Shown here piece after piece: positions 26,548 to 34,378 of a stretch of 46,188 nucleotides of DNA. The notes beneath the pieces were generated by a model, which saw only the letters and a program-made list of their open reading frames with translations, was not told the origin of the DNA and made no database searches. A program made the translations under genes and the position numbers. The DNA is taken from contig JAIBEZ010000036.1 of assembly GCA_019459485.1 (NCBI GenBank), positions 1-46,188 of the forward strand, in the 5' to 3' direction. This stretch comes from Prolixibacteraceae bacterium. GTDB lineage: Bacteria > Bacteroidota > Bacteroidia > Bacteroidales > Prolixibacteraceae. Every line of letters begins with the position of its first letter. The stretch's first letter is position 1.

Positions 26548-27158
26548 TATTCGGTTTGTTTCAAAATACACGACTGATAAAACGAATGGTAGGCATTTTC
26601 AATGGCTTCAGCCGTCCGTTCTCCTGTATAGTTTTCAATGTAAATCCTGATTTCGGGGCGGGCCAAACTGAAATGATCAACCAAAACTACTGCAAATGCA
26701 ATTGCTGTTTGATTTTTTTTGTTGCTTGTCAATCGGGAAAAACCTTGCTGAAAACGAAAATTCTGAACGTGATGCGAAATAATTTCCCCCGACGGATAAA
26801 TGGTCACCACATTCCGTGGATTTTGAAGCAATTCACTTGCATAATTCAGCGATTCAATCAGGTCGCGGCTGTTTTTACGAACCGAAAATACGCCACAACG
26901 GGTTAAGAACATGCGTTTTGCCATTTGTTCTTCCAGCATCATCACATGAAATCTTCGCCTGAACACTTTATGACACAGGTACATCGACCAATATCCGTCG
27001 TAATAACTGAAATGGTTTTGCAGCAAAAGTACCGACTGGTCTTCAGGAAAAACAGCCTCCGTAATTACACTGAGTTTGCGGAAATGTATTTTTTGCAGCA
27101 CCCTGAACCAGGAACTGAAAAACCACAACGAAACCGGGTCATAGTTTGCTTTAATCAT
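26547..27158 (-). CDS. Acyltransferase of the carotenoid cluster (PlsC-like)
   Basis: 203 residues from the ATG at 27158 (MIKANYDPVSLW), set by an ATGA overlap with the crtW-like stop; the open frame to 27260 lies inside crtW. The acyltransferase motif NHFSYYDGYW gives H-x4-D, and TIYPSGEII stands where PlsC has FPEG. It is short and lacks a long membrane domain. Glycosyltransferase/acyltransferase pairs in carotenoid clusters (CruC/CruD, CrtQ/CrtO of staphyloxanthin) put a fatty acid on the carotenoid sugar. The same role is inferred here from the coupling with the next gene (TAATG). Confidence 0.82.
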   Translation of the reverse strand: MIKANYDPVSLWFFSSWFRVLQKIHFRKLSVITEAVFPEDQSVLLLQNHFSYYDGYWSMYLCHKVFRRRFHVMMLEEQMAKRMFLTRCGVFSVRKNSRDLIESLNYASELLQNPRNVVTIYPSGEIISHHVQNFRFQQGFSRLTSNKKNQTAIAFAVVLVDHFSLARPEIRIYIENYTGERTAEAIENAYHSFYQSCILKQTE

Positions 27159-27835
27159 ACTCTTTGATTTTTGATCTGGTACAATTTCCACCAGGGAGTA
27201 CGGGGCGATTCGTGGTGTTCGAAATGATATCCGAAGAAATAGCACGAAAGCATTGCCCACCAGTGCGGCCCTTTTTGTGTGCGCGAATTATGAGGTAACA
27301 TTGTGTCGGTATGCGGCAACCGGTGAGGGCGGTAGGTTCCGAAATAAAACAACTGAAAGGTTGCCAAAACAGATGGCAGAATCCAGAAAAAAATCAGGTT
27401 CAATTGATCGACCCAAATTTGAAGAATGTTGAAAACCACCGCAAAAATGACAAACTGCCACACGCTTACATAATTTTTCAGGAACGAAAACCACCACCGC
27501 CAAAAGTTTTGCGATGTGGTACAATAATCGGGATCGCCTGCTTCGCCTGGAAACCGGTGATGCAACTTGTGTTTTTCGAGCAGCCGCGAATACGAAAGCG
27601 CCGCAAAAAAACGGGTTGCCAAATGTCCTACCCCATTGTTTATTGCACGGTTGGGCGAAACCAGTCCGTGCATGGCATCGTGAGCGGTGATAAAAAGCCC
27701 TGTATATAAATACGTTTGAACCGCAATATGAACAAGCAACATAGGCGAAGTAAACGATACTTCGGCAAATGCCAGCAACCAGACCAAATGACCCAGCCAT
27801 GCAAAAATAACTGTCGATGCGATTAAAAGTCCCAT
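27155..27835 (-). CDS. crtW: CrtW-like carotenoid ketolase (membrane di-iron oxygenase)
   Basis: 226 residues. The His boxes HDAMHG, HKLHHR and FGYHFEHHESPRTPWW are those of the CrtW branch of the fatty acid hydroxylase superfamily, and four membrane segments are visible. CrtW inserts a keto group at C4 of beta-ionone rings; relatives act at other positions. No cyclase is encoded nearby, so either the ring is made elsewhere or the substrate is the acyclic end. The start overlaps cruF by 13 nt, and the end overlaps the acyltransferase start by 4 nt (ATGA). General databases would call it fatty acid desaturase. Confidence 0.85.
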   Translation of the reverse strand: MGLLIASTVIFAWLGHLVWLLAFAEVSFTSPMLLVHIAVQTYLYTGLFITAHDAMHGLVSPNRAINNGVGHLATRFFAALSYSRLLEKHKLHHRFPGEAGDPDYCTTSQNFWRWWFSFLKNYVSVWQFVIFAVVFNILQIWVDQLNLIFFWILPSVLATFQLFYFGTYRPHRLPHTDTMLPHNSRTQKGPHWWAMLSCYFFGYHFEHHESPRTPWWKLYQIKNQRV

Positions 27836-28476
27836 AGTGGCGTTCGTATTAGAATGTTTAATGCCAGAAAGAAAACTGCCTGCATGAATAACAAAATTCC
27901 CGCAATACGGTTGTTCGTTTCAATTTTCAGGATGCGGATCATCAAAAATAAGAAACCTGAAATCAGGAACCAATCCATGTAATTTTTTAGTGGGACAGAA
28001 CCGTCAGGCCAGCTCCACATACCGGTAGCAATGGCAACCGGCTCCATCAGCCAGTCGAACGCAACCATTGCCGATGCGCCAATTAACGGAAAATACCACT
28101 TGTCGCGAACGGTTTTTGCGAGAGATGAAATACAATAAACCAGCACCAGCCAATTGATTCCGATGGTCAAAGGCGTGTTCCAAAGTTTGAACCCAAGAAC
28201 TTCTCCGTAAATATAATTGCCAAAAATAACCTGTGTATTTACCCCAATCAGTTCGGCGAAAAAGCCGACCAACGCTATACCCGCAAATGCAAGCCAACTC
28301 TTGGTGTTCTTTGGTTCATGAAAGTACATCAGGAGTATTACAGCAGCGACCATCCCCCATGGAGTGAGCAGTTGAAAAAGTGGCCGCAAAGGTTGAATCA
28401 TAAATCCGGCGACTCCAACGACATACCACAAAACAACTACAATTTTAGCTACTCTAACTGATAACATTCTATTCAT
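27823..28476 (-). CDS. cruF: CruF-like carotenoid 1,2-hydratase (DUF422)
   Basis: 217 residues, six to seven membrane segments. The DUF422 signature is GFFAELIGVNTQVIFGNYIYG and DWLMEPVAIATGMWSW, with conserved Glu and Asp in the membrane core. CruF-type enzymes add water across the terminal C1-C2 double bond of an acyclic psi end, giving the 1-hydroxy group that is later glycosylated or desaturated next door by CrtD. It overlaps the crtD stop by 8 nt and the crtW start by 13 nt. The exact substrate (lycopene or a monocyclic intermediate) cannot be read from sequence. Confidence 0.88.
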   Translation of the reverse strand: MNRMLSVRVAKIVVVLWYVVGVAGFMIQPLRPLFQLLTPWGMVAAVILLMYFHEPKNTKSWLAFAGIALVGFFAELIGVNTQVIFGNYIYGEVLGFKLWNTPLTIGINWLVLVYCISSLAKTVRDKWYFPLIGASAMVAFDWLMEPVAIATGMWSWPDGSVPLKNYMDWFLISGFLFLMIRILKIETNNRIAGILLFMQAVFFLALNILIRTPLWDF

Positions 28477-29941
28477 TTTTAATCTTTAACGTTTGTTCTT
28501 TCACCAATCCGTCCACAATTTTTGCCGACGATAAACAGAGCGGAATTCCTCCGCCGGGATGTACGCTTCCGCCCACAAAATACAACCCGGCAATGTCTTT
28601 CCTGAAGTTGGCATGCCGGTTAAACGAAGCATAGCGGCTGTTTGAGCTGCTTCCGTACAAAGAACCGTTCACTGAACCTGTTTGTTTAAAGACATCGGGA
28701 GGTGACAAAATTTCTTCATTCACAATGTTATCCCGAAGTTTTTTGCCCAACATTCGTTCCAATTTTTCTACTATTTTAGTGCGCGAGCGTTCAATGATTT
28801 CGTCCCAGTTTTGCCCCACATCGGCAGGTGCATTGATCATCACAAACCAGTTTTCGCATCCTTCCGGCGCATCGGTTTTGTTGTATTTGCTACTAATGTA
28901 AATGTAAACGGTCGGGTCGTCAAACACCTCCTTTTTCCTGAATAGATAATCAAACTCCTCCTCGTAACTGTCACTGAAAAAGATATTGTGAACGTCCAGT
29001 TCCGCTGAAATTCCTTTCATTCCCCAGTAAAAAATCAGGGCCGACGACGAGCGTTCTTCCTTGTTCAGTTTTGCCAACCTTTTAGAGTCGGGCAGCAATC
29101 TGGAATAAAACCGGTGAATATCAACATCGCTCACCACAATTTCTGCCTGAATAAATCCGGAATCGAGCCAAACTCCGGTTGCTTTTCCATCTGCAATTTC
29201 AACTTTGCGAACAGGCTCACCAAAATGAAATTCAACGCCTAGCCGAACAGCTTGCCGGTACAGCGATTCTGTTACTTTGAACATCCCATCTTCAGGAATA
29301 AAAGCACCCAGGTTATGCTCCAGATGCGAAATAACACTCAATGTTGCAGGAGTTTGATACGGATCGCTGCCGTTATAAGTAGCATACCTGTCGAACATTT
29401 GAACCAGCTTTTTATCGCCCAGTTCGCGTTCATTAAATTGGTGCAAACTGCTGAATGCATGAAGTTTCCTGACATTCAGAACCGTTTTGAGCGCTTTCAG
29501 ATTCATGAGATTCTTGATACGGTGAAACGAACCGAAAATAAACAAGTCGGCGGTCAGATCATAAACCACTGAAGACTTCCGGAGATAACCTGTTACCTTG
29601 TCCTTTGGTACTTTCAGCTTCTCACTCACTTCTGCCGCCAGTTTTGTCACATCACTGAAGGCTGACAGCTTTGTGCCATCGGGATAGAAATATTTCGTGA
29701 TTATTTCGAGCTTCCGAATTGGAAAGCGAAGGTCGGCATCGAGCAATTCGAGCACCATTTCAGGTAAAGTGAGTAGTGATGGACCGGCATCGAACCGAAA
29801 ACCATCAAAATTCCGCTCCGAAATCTTACCGCCAGCCTTTTCTGAAGATTCATAAACAATTGTCTTAACTCCCTGACGAGCCAACCGTATAGCTAACGCC
29901 AATCCTCCAATTCCAGCTCCAATAATAACTGCTCGTGTCAT
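28469..29941 (-). CDS. crtD: CrtD-like carotenoid 3,4-desaturase (CrtI family)
   Basis: 490 residues. The N-terminal FAD-binding Rossmann motif is GAGIGGLALAIRLARQG; YESSEKAGGKISE and FDAGPSLLTLP follow. The C-terminal motif GLYFVGGSVHPGGGIPLCLSS is the FAD-binding end of CrtI-type desaturases. Of the two desaturases in this cluster this one sits with cruF, fitting the 1-hydroxycarotenoid 3,4-desaturase step. The other, next to crtB, fits phytoene desaturation. The assignment is by context and could be swapped. First gene of the leftward operon; divergent from crtI. Confidence 0.85.
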   Translation of the reverse strand: MTRAVIIGAGIGGLALAIRLARQGVKTIVYESSEKAGGKISERNFDGFRFDAGPSLLTLPEMVLELLDADLRFPIRKLEIITKYFYPDGTKLSAFSDVTKLAAEVSEKLKVPKDKVTGYLRKSSVVYDLTADLFIFGSFHRIKNLMNLKALKTVLNVRKLHAFSSLHQFNERELGDKKLVQMFDRYATYNGSDPYQTPATLSVISHLEHNLGAFIPEDGMFKVTESLYRQAVRLGVEFHFGEPVRKVEIADGKATGVWLDSGFIQAEIVVSDVDIHRFYSRLLPDSKRLAKLNKEERSSSALIFYWGMKGISAELDVHNIFFSDSYEEEFDYLFRKKEVFDDPTVYIYISSKYNKTDAPEGCENWFVMINAPADVGQNWDEIIERSRTKIVEKLERMLGKKLRDNIVNEEILSPPDVFKQTGSVNGSLYGSSSNSRYASFNRHANFRKDIAGLYFVGGSVHPGGGIPLCLSSAKIVDGLVKEQTLKIKNE

Positions 29942-29975
29942 AATTCATTAAATTTATGCAAAGCAACAAGGATTC

Positions 29976-29983
29976 CAAAAATA
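29976..29983 (-). promoter_or_regulatory. -7 box of the leftward carotenoid operon
   Basis: TATTTTTG on the minus strand, 35 bp upstream of the crtD-like ATG, matching TAnnTTTG. At the -33 position the sequence is ATG rather than TTG. Confidence 0.5.
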
Positions 29984-30012
29984 ATTTCGTAATTTACTAA
30001 AACATTTTCAGT

Positions 30013-30020
30013 TAAATTTG
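30013..30020 (+). promoter_or_regulatory. -7 box of crtI-crtB
   Basis: TAAATTTG matches TAnnTTTG, 30 bp upstream of the GTG start. The -33 element is weak. It faces the leftward promoter, so both halves of the cluster could be controlled from the same 110 bp. Confidence 0.45.
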
Positions 30021-30049
30021 TTTAAGTATAAAACGAATAAATTAAACAA

Positions 30050-31534
30050 GTGCAAAAAAAGGTATTAATTATCGGAACCGGATTGGGCGGTTTGTCAACT
30101 GCCCTGCGACTTTCGACCAGAGGATATGAGGTGGAGATGGTTGAAAAATACCATCGGGCAGGTGGACGCCTGAACCTGCTCGAAAAAGATGGGTTCAAAT
30201 TCGATCTGGGACCAACCTTTTTCAGCATGAGTTACGAATTTCAGGAACTTATAAAGGATTGCAATATAGAAATGCCATTCGAATTTGTGGAACTTGATCC
30301 GCTGTATTCGGTTCATTTTGAAGGTGATCAGCGCAGTTATCTGATTTACAAAGACCTGAAAAAACTGGCGCTCGAATTTCAGCATCTGGAACCTGATTTT
30401 GAAAAGAAGATTCACCGGTTTCTGGAAGCTGCCGGCAAAATGTTTCACGATACCGAAGGCATTGTGATTCATCAAAACTTCGATTCGCTGGCCGGTTACC
30501 TGTTAAAACTCACAACCGTTCCGTTTAAACATGCACCGAAAATGTTTTATTCGATGTGGCGCGAAATGGAACGCAATTTTGAGTCGTTCGAGGTGAAAGT
30601 GATCTTTTCGCTAGTTGGATTTTTCCTCGGTTCAACCCCATTCGACACTCCGGCTGTTTATACTTTACTGAATTACACCGAGTTGGTTCACGATGGCTAT
30701 TACAATGTTAAAGGCGGAATGTATAAAATTGTGGAAGGACTGCTTCAGGAGTTAGAAAAACGGGATGTGAAAATTCATTACAATACCGAAATTACCGGCT
30801 TTGCCGAAGAAAAAGGAACGATCAGCTCGTTCACCGACAGTTCAGGAAAAATCTGGAAAGCCGACCAGTTTGTAGTGAATGCCGATGCTGCATGGTTTCG
30901 CGGTGCGATTCTGAAAAGGACCGCATTTTCAGAAAAAAAACTGGCAGCTAAGAAATGGACACTGGCTCCTCTGACCATTTACCTTGGACTGGATGCGAAG
31001 ATTCCAAATATGTACCACCACAATTATTTCCTGCGCAGAAATTTCAAAGAATACGCCGGAAAAATTTTCAAGAACAAGATTAAGCTTGACAAACCGTATT
31101 ATTACGTCAATATACAGTCGATGCACAATCCGGAATATGCGCCACCTGGGAAGGAAAGTGTATTTATTTTATGCCCGGTGCCCGATCTGCGGTTCAAAGC
31201 CGACTGGAGCGACGACATTGAAATTGCCGATGCAATTATTCAGGACATGAGCGACCGGACTGGTTTCGATTTTCACAAACATACTGAAACAAAGATTGTT
31301 TTAAATCCTGAACACTGGGAAAAAATGTTTGATTTGTACAAGGGCAGCGGCCTCGGACTGGCACACGACCTGAACCAGGTGGGTGGTTTCAGGCCAAAAA
31401 ACAAGGATGAAAAATTCGGAAATTTATACTATGTTGGCGCTTCTACCGTTCCCGGTACAGGGCTGCCAATGGTGGTGATCAGTTCGCGATTGGTAACCGA
31501 ACGAATACAGAAAGACAATGGATTTATATCGTAA
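30050..31534 (+). CDS. crtI: Phytoene desaturase
   Basis: 494 residues from a GTG at 30050. The FAD motif is GTGLGGLSTALRLSTRGYEV; VEKYHRAGGRLN and FDLGPTFF are typical of CrtI. The C-terminal NLYYVGASTVPGTGLPMVVI is the CrtI signature. It converts phytoene to lycopene (or neurosporene) by successive desaturation at the membrane. The last 17 nt overlap crtB, which makes its substrate, supporting this assignment over a CrtD role. Use of GTG where the nearest genes have ATG may lower its expression. Confidence 0.9.
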   Translation: MQKKVLIIGTGLGGLSTALRLSTRGYEVEMVEKYHRAGGRLNLLEKDGFKFDLGPTFFSMSYEFQELIKDCNIEMPFEFVELDPLYSVHFEGDQRSYLIYKDLKKLALEFQHLEPDFEKKIHRFLEAAGKMFHDTEGIVIHQNFDSLAGYLLKLTTVPFKHAPKMFYSMWREMERNFESFEVKVIFSLVGFFLGSTPFDTPAVYTLLNYTELVHDGYYNVKGGMYKIVEGLLQELEKRDVKIHYNTEITGFAEEKGTISSFTDSSGKIWKADQFVVNADAAWFRGAILKRTAFSEKKLAAKKWTLAPLTIYLGLDAKIPNMYHHNYFLRRNFKEYAGKIFKNKIKLDKPYYYVNIQSMHNPEYAPPGKESVFILCPVPDLRFKADWSDDIEIADAIIQDMSDRTGFDFHKHTETKIVLNPEHWEKMFDLYKGSGLGLAHDLNQVGGFRPKNKDEKFGNLYYVGASTVPGTGLPMVVISSRLVTERIQKDNGFIS

Positions 31535-32351
31535 AAATAACCTTGATTGCAGCAGGATTACCACCCGTAATTACAGCACTTCGTTTTCGCTGGGTGTGCG
31601 GGTACTTAGCCCAAAATACCGTGAAGGAATTTACAGTATTTACGGTTTTGTGCGATATGCCGACGAAATTGTGGATACGTTTTTTGATCAGGACCAGCGT
31701 ACCATTTTCGAGGAATTCAGGGTGGAAACTTTCAAAGCCATTGATCGCGGATTCAGCATCAATCCGATAATTGACAGCTTCCAGATGGCTGTCAGAAAAT
31801 ACAAAATTGATCACGAACTCATAGAAGCATTTCTGCTGAGTATGGAAATGGATCTTGCCAATGATGTTTATTCGTCGGAAATGCTGAAAACATATATTTA
31901 CGGATCGGCTGAAGTTGTTGGCCTGATGTGTTTGCGTGTCTTTTATTTTAACGAACCGGAAAAATATGACGCATTGGTTGTCCCCGCCCGCAAACTGGGC
32001 GAAGCTTTCCAGAAGGTAAATTTTCTGCGCGATGTTCGCGACGATTTCAGCGAAAAAGGACGTATCTATTTTAAAGACATCGATTTCAATAATTTTACCG
32101 AAGAAACAAAAAAGCAACTGGAGGATGAGATTGAAAAGGACTTTCAGGAGTCGATGGAAGGAATCCGACAACTGAAAAAACAGGTACGATTGGGCGTTTA
32201 TCTGGCTTACAGCTATTACCTGCATCTGCTTAAAGAAATCAAAAAAGCACGTCCGGAGGAAATCATGAAAAAGAGGTACCGTGTTTCAACCCGACGTAAA
32301 AGTTATTTGCTGGTAAATGCCTATCTGAAGAATGCATTGAACCTGTTGTAA
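31518..32351 (+). CDS. crtB: Phytoene synthase
   Basis: 277 residues. The squalene/phytoene synthase motifs are YADEIVDTFF (first Asp-rich motif) and FQKVNFLRDVRDDFSEKGRIYF (second). It joins two geranylgeranyl diphosphates to phytoene, the first committed carotenoid step. The ATG lies inside the end of crtI (17-nt overlap), so translation is probably coupled. No geranylgeranyl diphosphate synthase or lycopene cyclase is in the window. Confidence 0.95.
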   Translation: MDLYRKNNLDCSRITTRNYSTSFSLGVRVLSPKYREGIYSIYGFVRYADEIVDTFFDQDQRTIFEEFRVETFKAIDRGFSINPIIDSFQMAVRKYKIDHELIEAFLLSMEMDLANDVYSSEMLKTYIYGSAEVVGLMCLRVFYFNEPEKYDALVVPARKLGEAFQKVNFLRDVRDDFSEKGRIYFKDIDFNNFTEETKKQLEDEIEKDFQESMEGIRQLKKQVRLGVYLAYSYYLHLLKEIKKARPEEIMKKRYRVSTRRKSYLLVNAYLKNALNLL

Positions 32352-32421
32352 TCAATGTCAGTTCGCTTAGCTCCCTAAATTTTCCTACTTTCGTACCAGA
32401 ATTTATTCTGAAATACCAAAG

Positions 32422-33525
32422 ATGTTCAAATTACTTTTATATCCGCTTTCTGCAGTTTACGGACTAGTTGTTTCGATGCGGAATTTCATGTACGATTACA
32501 AATTATTTAAATCAACTGAATTTGAAATTCCTGTTATTTCAATCGGAAACATTACTGTGGGCGGAACAGGAAAAACCCCTCATACCGAATATTTGGTTGA
32601 ACTACTTCAGAAACAATTCCAGGTTACTACCATCAGCCGCGGATACAAGCGAAAAACCAAAGGTTATCAGGAAGTTGAAGTTGGCTCACTGGCTTCGAAC
32701 GTTGGTGACGAACCACTTCAGATTAAAACAAAATTCGCCGACATTCAGGTTGTCGTTGATGAAAGCAGGGTTCATGCCATCGAAAAAATTCAGAAACAGG
32801 ATGCCGAAACATTGCCCGATATTATTTTGCTCGACGACGCCTTTCAGCACCGCAGCGTGAGCGCCGGAATCAATATTTTATTGATCGACTTCAACCGCCC
32901 GATTGACAAAGACCAGTTGATGCCGGTTGGCCGTTTGCGCGAATCAAAATGGCAGATGCGACGCGCCAATGTAATTATTTACACCAAGTGTCCGCAGGAA
33001 ATTTCGCCCATTACGCGACGCATTATTATGAAAGATGTGAATTTGCGCCCCTATCAAAACCTGTTTTTCACCACCATGGTTTATGAGCCCCTCACCCCGG
33101 TTTTTCCTGATGAAGCGATCCCAACGCCCAAACTTGCTTCTGATAAATTTAGTGTATTGCTCATTACAGGTATTGCTAACCCTGAACATTTGCAAAAATA
33201 CATGAGCAATTTTTCTGAAAATATTACCAATCTGAAATTCGCCGATCACCATAATTTTAATGCTTCCAATATCCAGCAGATTGAACAAAAATTTGCAGGA
33301 ATTGAAGCCGAAAATAAAATCATTGTTACTACCGAAAAAGACTCCATGCGACTGAAAGACATGGATTTATCGCCATCACTGAAAGCAAATTTATTTTATA
33401 TACCATTGAAAATTAAGTTCCTCCACAGCGAAGGAAAAAACTTTGATGAAAAAATTGTAACCTATGTTAGAGAAAATAAAAGCAACCGCGACCTTCATAA
33501 ACGACAGAGTAAAAAGGTCAATTGA
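32422..33525 (+). CDS. lpxK: Tetraacyldisaccharide 4'-kinase
   Basis: 367 residues. The N-terminal membrane-associated segment is followed by the P-loop GNITVGGTGKTPHTEYL (about 46-61) and ISRGYKRKTKG. LLDDAFQHRSV carries the conserved DDxxQH catalytic site. LpxK phosphorylates the 4' position of lipid IVA precursor at the inner membrane. The C-terminal ~20 residues are encoded in DNA that also encodes the start of the next gene (62-nt overlap in another frame). It stands away from the other lipid A genes at 5390-9931. Confidence 0.95.
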   Translation: MFKLLLYPLSAVYGLVVSMRNFMYDYKLFKSTEFEIPVISIGNITVGGTGKTPHTEYLVELLQKQFQVTTISRGYKRKTKGYQEVEVGSLASNVGDEPLQIKTKFADIQVVVDESRVHAIEKIQKQDAETLPDIILLDDAFQHRSVSAGINILLIDFNRPIDKDQLMPVGRLRESKWQMRRANVIIYTKCPQEISPITRRIIMKDVNLRPYQNLFFTTMVYEPLTPVFPDEAIPTPKLASDKFSVLLITGIANPEHLQKYMSNFSENITNLKFADHHNFNASNIQQIEQKFAGIEAENKIIVTTEKDSMRLKDMDLSPSLKANLFYIPLKIKFLHSEGKNFDEKIVTYVRENKSNRDLHKRQSKKVN

Positions 33526-34279
33526 TGCCGGAATAATCCTGGGCTCAGGTCTTGGCGGACTGGTAAATGAAATCGAAGTAGAACTCACAATTCCTTACAG
33601 CGAAATCCCAAATTTTCCGGTTTCTACTGTCGAAGGGCATTCAGGAAAACTGATCATCGGCAAACTTGGCGGCAAAACGGTGCTGGCCATGCAGGGTCGC
33701 TTTCATTACTACGAAGGTTACTCGATGCTGGAAGTGACTTTCCCGGTACGCGTTATGAAAATGATGGGCATCAACACACTCTTTGTCTCGAATGCTTCCG
33801 GCGGATTAAACCCTGATTATAAGGTTGGAGACGTGGTAATTATTTCCGACCACATTAATTTCTTTCCTGAACATCCGCTTCGGGGGAAAAACATCAATGA
33901 ACTCGGAACCCGTTTCCCCGACATGAGTAAATCGTATGACCAGCATTTGCGCAACAAAGCGAAGGCTATTGCATTGAAAAACGGCATCACTGTGCGTGAA
34001 GGTGTTTATGTGGGCGTTTCAGGACCAACTTTTGAAACACCCGCCGAATACCTGATGTTTCGCCATCTTGGTGCCGACATTGTTGGCATGTCAACTGTTC
34101 CTGAAGTGATTGTTGCCCGCCACGCTGATATGACCGTGTTTGGAATTTCGATTGTGACCGACAGCGGTGTTCCCGGCCAGATCGTTGAAATATCGCACGA
34201 AGAAGTTCAGGAAGTGGCCATGAAAGCTGAACCAAACATGACACTGATTTTGAAGGAATTGGTTGCAGGTCTCCGGTAA
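33464..34279 (+). CDS. Purine nucleoside phosphorylase
   Basis: 271 residues from the ATG at 33464 (MLEKIKATATFINDRV), which matches the usual family N-terminus. Motifs: GIILGSGLGGLVNEIE, STVEGHSGKLIIGKLGGK (phosphate site), MQGRFHYYEGY, VSNASGGLNPDYKVGDVV, GPTFETPAEYLMFRHLGAD and GMSTVPEVIVARH, the trimeric PNP (PunA/DeoD2-like) class. It cleaves guanosine and inosine with phosphate in purine salvage. Its start lies 62 nt inside lpxK in a different frame, an unusually long overlap. The two are surely on one transcript. Confidence 0.94.
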   Translation: MLEKIKATATFINDRVKRSIDAGIILGSGLGGLVNEIEVELTIPYSEIPNFPVSTVEGHSGKLIIGKLGGKTVLAMQGRFHYYEGYSMLEVTFPVRVMKMMGINTLFVSNASGGLNPDYKVGDVVIISDHINFFPEHPLRGKNINELGTRFPDMSKSYDQHLRNKAKAIALKNGITVREGVYVGVSGPTFETPAEYLMFRHLGADIVGMSTVPEVIVARHADMTVFGISIVTDSGVPGQIVEISHEEVQEVAMKAEPNMTLILKELVAGLR

Positions 34280-34335
34280 CAGAAGTTTCAGGAGGTGGGC
34301 TGTATCACCTGTGCTGTTTTCCTATAAAAAAGTTA

Positions 34336-34343
34336 TAATTTTG
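34336..34343 (+). promoter_or_regulatory. Possible -7 box of the oxidoreductase-fold lipoprotein gene
   Basis: TAATTTTG matches TAnnTTTG, 36 bp upstream of the ATG at 34379; the -33 region reads CTG instead of TTG. Confidence 0.4.
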
Positions 34344-34378
34344 CCAACGATAATTCAGATAACCAAAATTTCCAACCC

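Noticed and set aside
27159-27260. N-terminal extension of the carotenoid acyltransferase
   Set aside because: It is inside the crtW-like gene; the ATGA junction at 27158 gives the natural start.
31524-32225. 233-residue reading frame opposite crtB
   Set aside because: Shadow of crtB, which carries all catalytic motifs.
25453-32351. Horizontal acquisition of the carotenoid cluster
   Set aside because: No mobile genes, tRNA junction or flanking repeats, and composition looks like that of the neighbours.
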